In this document: in pieces, positions 1 through 10,170 of the stretch
How the letters are laid out: each line of letters begins with the position of its first letter
Numbering within the stretch: position 1 is the stretch's first letter
NCBI GenBank assembly: GCA_041567315.1
Contig: JBFGCA010000012.1
Coordinates: forward strand, 1 to 61,769
Length of the DNA stretch: 61,769 nt
From: JBFGCA01 sp041567315
Lineage (GTDB): Bacteria > Acidobacteriota > Thermoanaerobaculia > Multivoradales > JAHEKO01
Direction: 5' to 3'
Translations under genes and position numbers: made by a program
Notes under the pieces: model-generated
Seen by the model: the letters and a program-made list of their open reading frames with translations, nothing else
Told to the model about the DNA's origin: nothing
The model's database searches: none

Positions 1-118
1 CGCTGGGCGGCGTTGCTCCTCGGTCACGTATAGCCCGATACGCTCAATCGTCGCGCCTTGCCCAGCGGGCGCTTCGCCGCTCTCGGTGTGACAACGAACT
101 TACCGCACGGGACACTAG
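1..118. repeat. Structured CTAG-bounded repeat, copy 3 (left end cut by window)
   Basis: Diverged copy of the element also seen at 28922-29090 and 40429-40595. It shares the core GGCGTTGC..TCCTCG, a small hairpin, then CGCGCCTTG. The core stem is CGTAT / ATACG around a 6-nt loop (agcccg). An outer stem pairs 1-8 with 60-67 perfectly and probably continues past the window edge. The right end at 112-118 reads acaCTAG, as in copy 2 (cacaCTAG). The left terminal arm is outside the window. Confidence 0.6.
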
Positions 119-517
119 CGCCAGTCGTCTGCCCGCGAGGGGCATCGTTTCGTCACGCCGGATGTGCTCGTGAATCACCACCGACGGCCCGCCGGAGTGG
201 GTCGGTCGCGACAGGCGCAACGGCCGGCCGGGGTGGGGTGCGACAGGGGCCTCGCCGCAAGCGCTCTAGATAGCCGTCGAAGGCTACAGTCCGGACAGCG
301 CGCAGCGGTGAGGAGCGACGGGCCTCCCCTCTGAAGTCTGTCAGGCCCGTCGCGTCCCCAGGCGGGCCCCGGCCCGGCCGGCCCTCGCCACGGAGCCTCC
401 AGGACCGACCCACGCCGGGACCGCTCCGGCCGGCCCTCGCCACCCATTCTCCAGACTGACCCACGCCCCCGCCGCCCATTTGCCACCCCCTTCCCGATCC
501 CGTAACGTCGGCCCCCG
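119..517. other. Non-coding region upstream of the symporter gene
   Basis: No convincing gene on either strand; the short open frames have no recognisable protein features. It holds the tandem repeat at 375-467. I see no clear sigma-70 promoter and no Shine-Dalgarno sequence just before the symporter ATG at 518. Confidence 0.6.
375..467. repeat. Imperfect tandem repeat, two units of about 42 nt, 52-nt period
   Basis: Unit 1 (375-416) and unit 2 (427-467) both begin CGGCCGGCCCTCGCCAC and end GACCCACGCC or nearly so, with a few substitutions and one indel between. It lies in the leader of the symporter gene. It could be a duplicated binding site or a simple slippage duplication; the sequence alone does not decide. 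Confidence 0.6.
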
Positions 518-1777
<1,260 letters not shown>

Positions 1778-1785
1778 CGGTCGCA

Positions 1786-2994
1786 GTGGGCCCGCCGGCC
1801 GTCACCGCCTCGTTCCGCGATCCGATCCACGGATTCATCCGCGCCGATCCGCTGGAGCGGGCGCTGATCAACAGCCGGCCCGTGCAGCGGCTGCGCTCGA
1901 TCCACCAGCTGGGCTTCGCCTATCTGGTCTTCCCGGGCGCCGAGCACAGCCGTTTCAGCCACCTGCTGGGCGCCATGCACCTCGCCGGGCGGCTCTACGA
2001 CGCGCTCGCCGCCCAGCACCCGCGGCTGCTCGATCCCGATCCCGCGAGCCGCGACCGGCGACTGGTGCGGGCCGCCGCGCTGGTCCACGACCTCGGTCAC
2101 GCCCCCTTCAGCCACTCGGCCGAGGAGCTGTTCGAGGACGATCTCGATCACGAGGCGATGACCGCCCGGCTGCTCGGCCTCGCCCAGATCGAGCGCATCT
2201 TCGAGCGCCACGGCGACGGCCTGTCACCGGCCGACGTGACCCGTCTGCTGGGCCGGCCGGCCGGCGACGACGAGCGGTTGCTCCACCAGATCGTCTCCGG
2301 CGAGCTCGACGTCGACAAGATGGACTACCTCCTACGCGACAGCCTGTACTGCGGGGTGCGCTACGGCAGCTACGACCTCGAGCGGCTGCTCGACACCGTG
2401 GTGCCGCTCGAGGACCCCGAGACCGGCGGCTGGGGGATCGGGGTGGGCGAGGGCGGCGTCCACGCCCTCGAGGCGCTGGTCATGGCGCGCTACTACATGT
2501 TCACCCAGGTCTACTTCAATCCCACCGTCAAGGCCTTCGAGCTGCACTTCAACGAGTGGCTGGCCGAGACCGGCCGCCGCTGGCCGGCGGCGCCCGAGGC
2601 CTTCCTCGAGCACGACGACGTGACCATCCTGGCGGCGATGCGCGCCGACCCCAGCCGCCACGCCCGCGCCGTGGTGTGCCGCGACTACTTCCCGCTGGCC
2701 TTCGAGTCGGACGAGCACCTGAGCGGCAACGAGCGCCGCCGGTTCGAGGAGCTGGTGCCGGTGCTGCGCGAGCGCTTCGGCGCCCACCGGGTGCTGTTCT
2801 CGCACTCGGCCAAGGACCCCCACCGCCTGGGGGCGGCGCGGGTGCTGGTCCGCGGGCTCGACGGCGGCCTGCTGCCGATGGAGCAGGCCAGCCACTTCAT
2901 CCGCCACCTGAAGCGGATCGACCGCTACCGCATCTACACCCCCGCCGAGCTGCGCGAGGCGGTGGCGGCGGCGGTGGGCGAGCTTTGGCGGTAG
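1786..2994 (+). CDS. HD-domain phosphohydrolase (dNTPase/SAMHD1-like, COG1078 type)
   Basis: 402-aa cytoplasmic HD-superfamily metal-dependent phosphohydrolase. The N-terminus DPIHGFI..PVQRLR..HQLG..YLVFPGAEHSRFSH is typical of the YwfO/SAMHD1-like branch. The metal-binding HD pair is HDLGH at about 101-105, and the later DVDKMDYLLRD near 175-185 carries the distal Asp and the regulatory-site helix. Relatives hydrolyse (d)NTPs or other nucleotides; the substrate here is unknown. The GTG start is 8 nt after the symporter stop and the next gene is convergent. Confidence 0.9.
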   Translation: MGPPAVTASFRDPIHGFIRADPLERALINSRPVQRLRSIHQLGFAYLVFPGAEHSRFSHLLGAMHLAGRLYDALAAQHPRLLDPDPASRDRRLVRAAALVHDLGHAPFSHSAEELFEDDLDHEAMTARLLGLAQIERIFERHGDGLSPADVTRLLGRPAGDDERLLHQIVSGELDVDKMDYLLRDSLYCGVRYGSYDLERLLDTVVPLEDPETGGWGIGVGEGGVHALEALVMARYYMFTQVYFNPTVKAFELHFNEWLAETGRRWPAAPEAFLEHDDVTILAAMRADPSRHARAVVCRDYFPLAFESDEHLSGNERRRFEELVPVLRERFGAHRVLFSHSAKDPHRLGAARVLVRGLDGGLLPMEQASHFIRHLKRIDRYRIYTPAELREAVAAAVGELWR

Positions 2995-3008
2995 CGGCCG
3001 GGCGGCGG

Positions 3009-3755
3009 CTACGGTCCCTGCTGGCCGGCGGCGCCGTCCAACCGGCTCTCGACCTCGAACCAGACGCGGCTGAACCGGTCGACGCCCGGGAACTCGGCGC
3101 GGAAGCGGGCGCTCTGCCCGGGCGCCAGCACGCTCGAGGTGAGCAGCGCCGGGGTGGAGGCCACCAGCTCGCCCTCCTCGTCGTAGAGCAGGACGTCGAG
3201 ACGGATGTCGTCGGCGACGGCCAGGCTGCGGTTGGGGAGCAGCCCGGTGATCACCACGCCGGTCTCCCCGACTCCGGCCAGACGCTGCCACTTGCTGACC
3301 ACCAGCCGCTCACCGACCGCCGTGCGGTGCTCGGCCGCCGGGGGGGCGGCGGCGGGTGCCGCGGGCGCGGGGGTGGCCTCGACGCCGGCCGGGGCCGCCG
3401 CGGCGGCCGTTCCAGAGTCGTCGTCGGGACGCCGGAAGTCGGCGTCGGTGAGCACGATCGCCGGGCGGGCGGGCGGCTGCGTGGCGGCCGGGGCGGCGGG
3501 GGCGGGCGGCGCGGCCCGCGGGCGGCGGGCGGCGTTGGTCGCCCGCGCGTCGACGTCGCTGCGCCGCACCGAGGCCAGCTGGCCGTTGGTCATCCGGAAG
3601 ACCACCAGATCGTCGCGCAGCGTCCAGCCTCCCTGGGTGCGGACCGCGGTGCCGTCGCGCAGGAACAGCACGCCGGCCTCGGCGGCGGGCGCCGCCAGCA
3701 GCGGCAGCAGGCAAGCGAGGACGAGTTGCCGGAGGGAGCTCGGTTGGCGGCTCAT
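3009..3755 (-). CDS. Secreted protein with C-terminal FxLYD-like domain, coupled to pilY1
   Basis: 248-aa protein with a signal peptide (LVLACLLPLLAAPAAEAG). After it comes a short beta domain (VLFLRDGTAVRTQGGW..), an Ala/Pro-rich linker at about 80-155, and a C-terminal beta-sandwich of about 90 residues (TGVVITGLLPN..DDIRLDVLLYDEEGELV..PGQSARFRAEF) that resembles FxLYD-type domains. It starts one base after the pilY1 stop (TGAcATG), so it is translationally coupled and is the last gene of the minor-pilin operon. A role in pilus tip assembly or envelope binding is inferred from context only. Confidence 0.75.
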   Translation of the reverse strand: MSRQPSSLRQLVLACLLPLLAAPAAEAGVLFLRDGTAVRTQGGWTLRDDLVVFRMTNGQLASVRRSDVDARATNAARRPRAAPPAPAAPAATQPPARPAIVLTDADFRRPDDDSGTAAAAAPAGVEATPAPAAPAAAPPAAEHRTAVGERLVVSKWQRLAGVGETGVVITGLLPNRSLAVADDIRLDVLLYDEEGELVASTPALLTSSVLAPGQSARFRAEFPGVDRFSRVWFEVESRLDGAAGQQGP

Positions 3756-3756
3756 G

Positions 3757-6700
3757 TCAAAACTCCTTCCAGTTCTTTTCGATGATGCAGACGGGCACCG
3801 GGGCGATGAACACCACTCCGGTGTCGGCGGAGACCGCCTTGATGTCCACCCGGTAGTTGGCGAAGCGGCAGTTCGAGGGGAACAGCTGCTTGAGCGAGTT
3901 CATGACGTCGATCATGTCGTCCGGCAGTTCGTCGGGCGGCTCGTCGTCGGCGTCGACCGGGTTCTTGGTCTGCGACAGGTCGCTGTACGGGTTGGTCACG
4001 AAGTTGGCCACCGAGGTGTAGCGGCTGGGCAGCCCGCTGGCATCGCGCAGCAGGCGGTTGGCGTTGGTGGTGTTGACCACGAACACCCGGCTCACCCCGG
4101 TCTTGGCGCATCGCGGGTCGTGCCCGCCGGAGACCTGGATGTCCGGCTGGTAGGTGGTGAAGAAGGTCACCCCGGAGAGCGCGAACGGGTCGGTGATCAG
4201 CCGCTCCCCATCGTCCATGGGGACGAACCAGCCGCGCTGGCCCACCGTGCGGTCGACCAGGAAGTCGAGGTTGACGTCGGCGTCGCCGACCTGCACCTCG
4301 ACCAGATCGGACTCGGTGATCGGCAGGTCGGCCGGCGCCAGCAGCTGGCTGTCGTCGACGAAGACGTAGAAGCGGCCGGCCTGGTCGGTGTTGGACCACA
4401 GGTCTTCGCGATCGCCGGTGCCGAAGGCCAGCGCGTAGAGGCCCAGCTTGGCCACGAACAGCACCGACGGCCGCTGGTAGATGGGCCGCGGCTCGGCCGT
4501 CGGGGTGCTGTCGTCGAAGTTGGCGTCGAAGATCACCTTGGGCTGCCACAACGGGTTGCCGTCCGAGTCCAGCAGCGGCACCCGCGGCACCGTGTGGACG
4601 ACGCCGTTGATGGTGGTGACCGGCAGATCGACCAGCGACGGCACGTCACCGTCGCTGTCGAGGCCGAGGTCGACCCGGTACATCAGGCCGCCGGTCGTGC
4701 CTTGGTAGATGCGGTCCAGGAACCCGTCCTGGTCGGTGTCCACCGCCACCGCCTGGGCCGGGGTGGCGCCCTCCAGCTGCCGCTTGTAGATCACCTTGCC
4801 GGTCTCGATGTCCACCATGTACAGCCAGTCGCCGCGCTGGGGGACGGTCTTGTTGGCGGCATCCATGCCTCCGCCGAAGACGGCAACGTGCTTGCGGACG
4901 ACGTGGTTGGGATCGGCCGCCGGGTCGCACACCGCGCCTTCACAGAGGCGGATCATGCCCAGGCTGGGCGCCGCCCAGGTGTCCCCGAGGTCGGCGGTGC
5001 CGTTGAGATCCTCGTCCAGGCGGTCGTAGACGGCGGGCTCGACGGTGGTGTCGAAAACGGTGTCGTTGAACTCCCACAGCGCAGCGGGGAACGGCACCGG
5101 CCCGCAGTTGTCCGCCAGGTCGTCCACATCGTCCACCTGATCCAGCTCGCCCAGGCACGAGGGTACGTACTCACCGGTAGGGATGGGGATGCCGTCGCCG
5201 TCGAGCTGATCGGGCTGGGTGACGTCGAGCGCGAAGTAGGCGGGGCCGCCCTCGCGCAGCCCGGTGATCACCACCGTCCGCCACTCCCGCTCGGTCGCCG
5301 TGGGCGTGCCGTCGTGGACCGGATCGATGAAGACGTCGACCGCCACCGGGCTGCCGTCCACCGCCCAGCGGTGGTTGCTGCCCTCGGCAAGCTGCCGCAC
5401 CGCCGGCAGCACCGACCGCGGCGTCCACGCGAACACCTCGCGACCGCTCCCGTTGTCGTACTCCACCTCGAGCTCGCCGTCCACCGTCTCGGCGTCGGGC
5501 AGCCCGGCGTCGAAGGCATGGAGGAAGCCGTCGTTGGACCCCACGATGAGCATGTGCCGCCGGAAACGGTGACGCTCGAAGAAGCACCGGTAGCCCGGGT
5601 TGCCGGCCTCGCAGGTGGTGCCGTCGCTGCCGATGTCGAGGGCGAAGAAGCGGACGTTGGGCGGCGAGGCCACGATGAGCGGCGTCGAATGGAACATGTC
5701 GCCGAGCACGAAGGAGATCGGAGTGCCGTCGTCGAGCGTCAGTTCCTTGATCGCCAGGGTGTCGGCCAGCACCTGATTGGCCCGGTCCTGGGCCACCTGG
5801 TCGACGGGGGGAACGGCGTCGGGATCGTCCTCGTTGTAGGGGATGCCCAGGCCCTTCCACAGGTCGTAGCGCACCTCGGCAGCGGTGGCGTCGTCGGTCT
5901 GGTCGAACAGCCGGCGGACGAAGGGCCAGTCGCCCGGCGGGGTGGTGGTGCCGTCCGGCCGGGTCAGCCGCGAATAGAAGATCCGCCGCTGGTCGTTGCC
6001 GGTCCCCAGCCTGAGGTTGCCGGCGTCGGCCTGGGCCTGGGTCGGGGCCTGATGATCGCGGAGCTCCTCGGCGGCGTCCCACAGATGACGCTCCGAGCCG
6101 GTATCCGGCCGGCCGGTGACCTCGTCCACCGGCAGCGGCTTGAGGAAGGCGTTGAGGTGGCCGTCCCAGACCCCGCTGTCGTTGAGCGGCACGAAGTTGG
6201 ACAGATAGATCCGGTCGGCGGCGGTCGCCTGGGCGGTAGGGGCGGTCGCCGAGGCGAAGGCGCGCGCCTCCTCGCGGATGATGCCCAGGATCCGGTTGAG
6301 CTCGGTCCGCAGGTTCTCGGGGTCCTGCGGGCAGACCAGCTCGCCGTCGCCGTTGCTGGCCATGCATCCCAGCGGATTGCCGGGATTCTCGCAGTCGGCC
6401 CCGTAGGCGATCACCCAGGTGCGGACCCCGGACTTGGCCCGCAGGTTGGCGGTGTCCGAGCAGGGGTTGGGGCCCAGGCAGTTGTCCTGGCCGTCGCTGA
6501 TCACGATCTGGTACTGACGCCGGCAGCCCCACTCGGTGTCCTCTTCCTTGGCGATCGACTCCCAGCCCGGGTTGTAGGTGTCCACCGAGCACTTGTTGTT
6601 CTCGTCGCCCTGGTACCAGCAGCGGAAGTCGCCCACCATGCGCCCCAGCGGCGTGACCCCCTGGGCCACCAGCGGCAGCTGCATCCGGTTGCGCGGCTCC

Positions 6701-7842
6701 AGGTAGCCCGACAGCCCCGGCACGTCCTCGAAGTAGGGGGCGACTCCGAACTCTGGGGTGGACGACGGGTGGTTGGGGGCGAGACGGGCCAGGAAGGCTT
6801 GCTTGTTGTCGACCAGCCATTCCCACGGCAGCAGGTCGCCGCGGTCGAGCGGCCGGCCGACGGGACTCTCCAGCGTCGGCCGTTTGAGGTTGTCGCAGAG
6901 CAGCGGGTTGGAGCGGCTCGGACAGAGGCCGAAGGGATCGGTGTTGGGGGCGACCGGGAAGCTCGGTGGATCCTCGAAGGTGCCGTCGTAGTTGGTCTCC
7001 CAGCCGTTGCCGCGCTTGTTGGAGTTGTCGCAGACCGCGGTGTCGAGGGCGTCTTCCCAGTCCCAGAAGCCGGCCCGCGCCTCCTCTCCGACGCCGACCG
7101 GGCCCACCTCGCGGTCGGCCATCAGGAACTCGCGGTCGAGGCGGAACGACGCCGGCACCGGCCCTTCGGTGGCCAGCACCTCGTCGCAGTCGGCGTCCCA
7201 GCGCTCCAGGGTGAGGCTGACGCCGAGATTGCTGTCACCCAACTTGTCGTTGGGGGTGTGGACCCGCAGCCGGTAGACCTGGCCGAGCTTCTCGAGCCAC
7301 AGGTAGGTCGGGCCGTTGCCGTCGACCCCCAGCTTGGAGAAGCGGTCGGCTACGGCGCGGCCGGCGGCGGTGTCGAGATCCAGCGGATCGGAGCAGTCCC
7401 TCGCCGTGTTGGTGCCGAAGTGGGCCCCGAAGGTCCACAGCGCTCCTGGGACCGGGTAGCCGATGGAGAGCGGCGAGCTGCTGCCCCGCAGCCGGTAGTT
7501 CCAGTGCTTGGCGCGCACCGCCAGCCTGCGCTGCTCCATGGTGGCGAGACCGAGATGGATGTCGTCGACCCCCAGGAAGACATCGTAGAGGACCTGCTTG
7601 GCCTGGTAGAGCTTGGACCCCGGGTCGTCGGCGCCCGCCGGCACCCAGGTGTTGTCGGGCGCCAGCGCCATCGAGGCCGAGGTGTCCAGATGGATGAACA
7701 CGTACGGCTTGGCGGTGTTGAAGCGCAGCAGGTCGATGTCGTTGGGCGACGCCGGCCGGCCGACCAGCAGCAGCGGCAGCGCCAGCAGGACGGCCAGCAC
7801 CAGACCGGTTGAGGTGGGGGAGCGGGGGTTTTGCTGTGGCAT
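3757..7842 (-). CDS. pilY1: PilY1-type pilus tip adhesin/assembly protein
   Basis: 1361-aa exported type IV pilus biogenesis factor and probable tip adhesin. Order: signal peptide (about 1-32); a von Willebrand A-like region that begins HLDTSASM, with MIDAS residues D53, S55 and S57; a Cys-rich insertion-bearing middle; and a C-terminal PilY1 beta-propeller with SNDGFLHAFDAG and the calcium-loop pattern DTDQDGFLD. The start at 7842 is chosen because it gives a clean signal peptide; an in-frame extension upstream would run into pilX. It lies between pilX and the FxLYD-like gene. PilY1 proteins act with minor pilins to prime the pilus and tune retraction; the ligand here is unknown. Confidence 0.93.
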   Translation of the reverse strand: MPQQNPRSPTSTGLVLAVLLALPLLLVGRPASPNDIDLLRFNTAKPYVFIHLDTSASMALAPDNTWVPAGADDPGSKLYQAKQVLYDVFLGVDDIHLGLATMEQRRLAVRAKHWNYRLRGSSSPLSIGYPVPGALWTFGAHFGTNTARDCSDPLDLDTAAGRAVADRFSKLGVDGNGPTYLWLEKLGQVYRLRVHTPNDKLGDSNLGVSLTLERWDADCDEVLATEGPVPASFRLDREFLMADREVGPVGVGEEARAGFWDWEDALDTAVCDNSNKRGNGWETNYDGTFEDPPSFPVAPNTDPFGLCPSRSNPLLCDNLKRPTLESPVGRPLDRGDLLPWEWLVDNKQAFLARLAPNHPSSTPEFGVAPYFEDVPGLSGYLEPRNRMQLPLVAQGVTPLGRMVGDFRCWYQGDENNKCSVDTYNPGWESIAKEEDTEWGCRRQYQIVISDGQDNCLGPNPCSDTANLRAKSGVRTWVIAYGADCENPGNPLGCMASNGDGELVCPQDPENLRTELNRILGIIREEARAFASATAPTAQATAADRIYLSNFVPLNDSGVWDGHLNAFLKPLPVDEVTGRPDTGSERHLWDAAEELRDHQAPTQAQADAGNLRLGTGNDQRRIFYSRLTRPDGTTTPPGDWPFVRRLFDQTDDATAAEVRYDLWKGLGIPYNEDDPDAVPPVDQVAQDRANQVLADTLAIKELTLDDGTPISFVLGDMFHSTPLIVASPPNVRFFALDIGSDGTTCEAGNPGYRCFFERHRFRRHMLIVGSNDGFLHAFDAGLPDAETVDGELEVEYDNGSGREVFAWTPRSVLPAVRQLAEGSNHRWAVDGSPVAVDVFIDPVHDGTPTATEREWRTVVITGLREGGPAYFALDVTQPDQLDGDGIPIPTGEYVPSCLGELDQVDDVDDLADNCGPVPFPAALWEFNDTVFDTTVEPAVYDRLDEDLNGTADLGDTWAAPSLGMIRLCEGAVCDPAADPNHVVRKHVAVFGGGMDAANKTVPQRGDWLYMVDIETGKVIYKRQLEGATPAQAVAVDTDQDGFLDRIYQGTTGGLMYRVDLGLDSDGDVPSLVDLPVTTINGVVHTVPRVPLLDSDGNPLWQPKVIFDANFDDSTPTAEPRPIYQRPSVLFVAKLGLYALAFGTGDREDLWSNTDQAGRFYVFVDDSQLLAPADLPITESDLVEVQVGDADVNLDFLVDRTVGQRGWFVPMDDGERLITDPFALSGVTFFTTYQPDIQVSGGHDPRCAKTGVSRVFVVNTTNANRLLRDASGLPSRYTSVANFVTNPYSDLSQTKNPVDADDEPPDELPDDMIDVMNSLKQLFPSNCRFANYRVDIKAVSADTGVVFIAPVPVCIIEKNWKEF

Positions 7843-7853
7843 GTCGCGGTCCC

Positions 7854-8399
7854 CTAGAACTTGAGCTTCTCGAGCTCTTCGGGCTGGCTGAGCGGCCAGT
7901 AGGCCTCGGCCGCGACCTTCCAGGGCTGGACCTCGATCATCGCCGCCAGGGTCTTGTCGGCGAGCCGCCAGTCGCCGGGCCCGGCCACCCGCCGGCCGAT
8001 CACCGTGATCGCGTGATCGATGCGCCGGTAGGACTGCTCGCTGTAGGTCCCGGCGTTGTTGACCTCGCACAGATTGCAGGGGGCGTCGAGGATCGGGAAG
8101 AAGGGGCTGAGCTCCACCTGGTGCCGCAGATTGAGCCCGGGCGGGGCATCGGGGTCGGCTACCTCGTACACCTGGAAGGTCGTGGCCGCGTACTCGGCGC
8201 TGTTGAGCGCCCGGGCTGTGGACGCGGCGATGCCCGAGTCGGCGGCGTAGAACACCCGTTGCACGGCCCGCTCGCTGGCGGCGATCTGCAGCTCGCTCTG
8301 GCCGACCAGCGACAGGATGAGACCGGTCAGGGTGAGCACCAGGGTCGCCACCAGCACGACCAGATAGGCGCTCCCGCGCTGCCTTGAAAGTCGACGCAT
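7854..8399 (-). CDS. pilX: PilX-like minor pilin
   Basis: 181-aa minor pilin. The N-terminus MRRLSRQRGSAYLVVLVATL is the PilX_N type: a short basic leader, a Gly before the cleavage site, then a hydrophobic helix without the usual Glu at +5. The segment ASERAVQRVFYAADSGI is also typical of PilX. The ATG overlaps the pilW stop (TGATG), so the genes are coupled. The C-terminal globular domain contains a Cys pair (CNLC). It probably joins PilV, PilW, FimT and PilY1 in the initiation complex at the pilus tip. Confidence 0.88.
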   Translation of the reverse strand: MRRLSRQRGSAYLVVLVATLVLTLTGLILSLVGQSELQIAASERAVQRVFYAADSGIAASTARALNSAEYAATTFQVYEVADPDAPPGLNLRHQVELSPFFPILDAPCNLCEVNNAGTYSEQSYRRIDHAITVIGRRVAGPGDWRLADKTLAAMIEVQPWKVAAEAYWPLSQPEELEKLKF

Positions 8400-9643
8400 C
8401 ACAGGTTCCTCAGGTCGACGACGGTTTGGAGCTGGCGGCGCCGGAACTGTCGGGCCAGCCGCTCGTCGTCGTCCGCCACCGGGTCGGTCTCGTTGTAGAG
8501 GTGGTCCTCGAGCCGCGCCAGCGCCGGGCTCCGATAGGTGGGATCCGGCCTCGCGGTCCGCGCCAGGGTGGTGACTCGCAGATAGAACAGTGGCGGCGGC
8601 GTGACGCCGGCATTCCACTGCGAGGCGTCGGGATCGTCGCCCGCGCCGTTGAACAGCCACTCGTCGGCCGCCAGGTTGTCGAGGTTCTCGACCACCGCGT
8701 CGTCGCGGTCGAGGTCGATTCCCAGCGCCGCCTGCAGATCCAGGACGCTGTCGGCGATGTCCTGCTGCAGATTGTCCGGGTCGCCGCCGTGCGCGGCCTC
8801 GCTGCCGGGATAGACGCGGGCCCGGGAGAAGCGCGGGTTCGGATCGTTCTCGCGCACGTAGAAGCGGTACTCCTCGAGGATGCCGAAGAGGGCGACGCTC
8901 CGCAGGCCGGGCGGGAAGCCGCCACCGGGCGAGATCGCCTGGTAGCCGTCTGTGTAGGTGCCGCCGCTGATACGGAAGCCGGCGGTGACGTCGCGCGGCA
9001 CGCCCTGGGCGTCATCCGTGATCGACGAGGAGGCGGGCACCAGCTCGACCACGGCGTGCACTTCGTCGCTCAGCGCGCTGACCAGAAGCAGTGCCTCGGG
9101 CAGGCCACGGCGGATCGCCGCCGCCAGCGGCCGCAGGTCCTGGGGCACCGAGGTGTTGGGGCTGGGGTCCTGGATCCGAATCGTGCCGGTGGTCGGGTTG
9201 ACCGGATCGTCGAGGGTCAGGTTGCCCCCCGTGGGGTCGACCTGGTAGAGGGGGGTGGTGAACACCCCGCGAGCGGTGACCACGTCCGAGCCCGGCACCA
9301 CCGCCGGCGAGGCGGTGTCGCCGACGGCGATGTGGTGGAGATCGCCGGCGTCTGGGACGTCGTTGCGGACCGCCAGCGCCATCCCGGCGGGCACCGCGCC
9401 CCGGCCCAGCCCGCCGCGGCCGGCCATCCGCAGGACGCGCACCATGTCGTACTGGGCGACACGCAGCGACTGCTGCATCTCGGCGACGTGGGTCTGGACC
9501 TTGGCGACCCGGTTGTTGACCCCGAACAGCACCAGCACCCCCCCCACCACGATCGCCATCACGGTGAACGAGACCAGCAGCTCGATGGCCGAAAAGCCGG
9601 CACGGCGGGCTGGGCGGCGGCGGGCGGTGGTGAGGGCTCTCAT
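8399..9643 (-). CDS. pilW: PilW-like minor pilin
   Basis: 414-aa large minor pilin. Class III leader with prepilin cleavage at G/FSAIELLVSFTVMAIVVGG (Glu at +5) after a basic RRRPARRAG leader. The helix continues into a long globular domain, consistent with PilW-type proteins. Its ATG overlaps the pilV stop by four bases (ATGA), and its own stop overlaps the pilX start. The open frame continues upstream of the chosen ATG into pilV, but only this start gives a prepilin leader. Confidence 0.88.
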   Translation of the reverse strand: MRALTTARRRPARRAGFSAIELLVSFTVMAIVVGGVLVLFGVNNRVAKVQTHVAEMQQSLRVAQYDMVRVLRMAGRGGLGRGAVPAGMALAVRNDVPDAGDLHHIAVGDTASPAVVPGSDVVTARGVFTTPLYQVDPTGGNLTLDDPVNPTTGTIRIQDPSPNTSVPQDLRPLAAAIRRGLPEALLLVSALSDEVHAVVELVPASSSITDDAQGVPRDVTAGFRISGGTYTDGYQAISPGGGFPPGLRSVALFGILEEYRFYVRENDPNPRFSRARVYPGSEAAHGGDPDNLQQDIADSVLDLQAALGIDLDRDDAVVENLDNLAADEWLFNGAGDDPDASQWNAGVTPPPLFYLRVTTLARTARPDPTYRSPALARLEDHLYNETDPVADDDERLARQFRRRQLQTVVDLRNL

Positions 9644-10170
9644 TGCGCCTTGAGCGTGGCGAGGGTGATCTGACGGACCGGACCCAGCGAGGCGGCGCGC
9701 GGCGCGGCCTCGACCTCGACCTGCAGCTGCTTGAAGTGCACGGCCACCGTCGGGGTGTCGGCCGGTAGCGCTTCGCTCTCCTCGAGCTGGTCGTCCTCGA
9801 AGGCCTCGTTGTTGTACTGGCGCACGGTCACCGTGGCGGTCCACAGCACCGGCTCCATGGTCGGCGGCACGCCGTCGTGCCAGCGCTGATCGATGGCCGA
9901 GAAGTACTGCTCGAGCACCTTCTCGGTCCCCGTCTCGATGGTCAGCGGCGGGCTGTTGAAGGGCAATTGATTGAACCACTCGAGACGTGAGCGCGCGATG
10001 TTGCTGACGTCCGACGAGGAGGCCCCGGACTCGTTGTGGATCAGCGCCTGGGTGAAGAGGGGCACCAGGCCCAGCGCCACGACCAGCAGAAAGGAAGAGG
10101 CCACCACCATCTCGATCAGCGAGAAACCGGCTTCGCGGCGCGGCCGGCGGCGGCTCAATGCCAGGTCCAC
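9640..10170 (-). CDS. pilV: PilV-like minor pilin
   Basis: 176-aa minor pilin with basic leader and cleavage site G/FSLIEMVVASSFLLVVALG. The GTG start is chosen because AAGGAGG lies just upstream at good spacing and the result is a short basic leader. It overlaps the end of the fimT-like gene by 16 nt. The globular part (VTVRQYNNEAFEDDQ..AVHFKQLQVEVEA) is a typical PilV-like beta-domain. Overlap with both neighbours indicates a single polycistronic unit. Confidence 0.87.
   Translation of the reverse strand: MDLALSRRRPRREAGFSLIEMVVASSFLLVVALGLVPLFTQALIHNESGASSSDVSNIARSRLEWFNQLPFNSPPLTIETGTEKVLEQYFSAIDQRWHDGVPPTMEPVLWTATVTVRQYNNEAFEDDQLEESEALPADTPTVAVHFKQLQVEVEAAPRAASLGPVRQITLATLKAQ

Noticed and set aside
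3205..7812. Open frame of 1535 codons antisense to pilY1
   Set aside because: High GC leaves long open shadow frames. The antisense product is low-complexity with no recognisable domain, while PilY1 is clear on the other strand.
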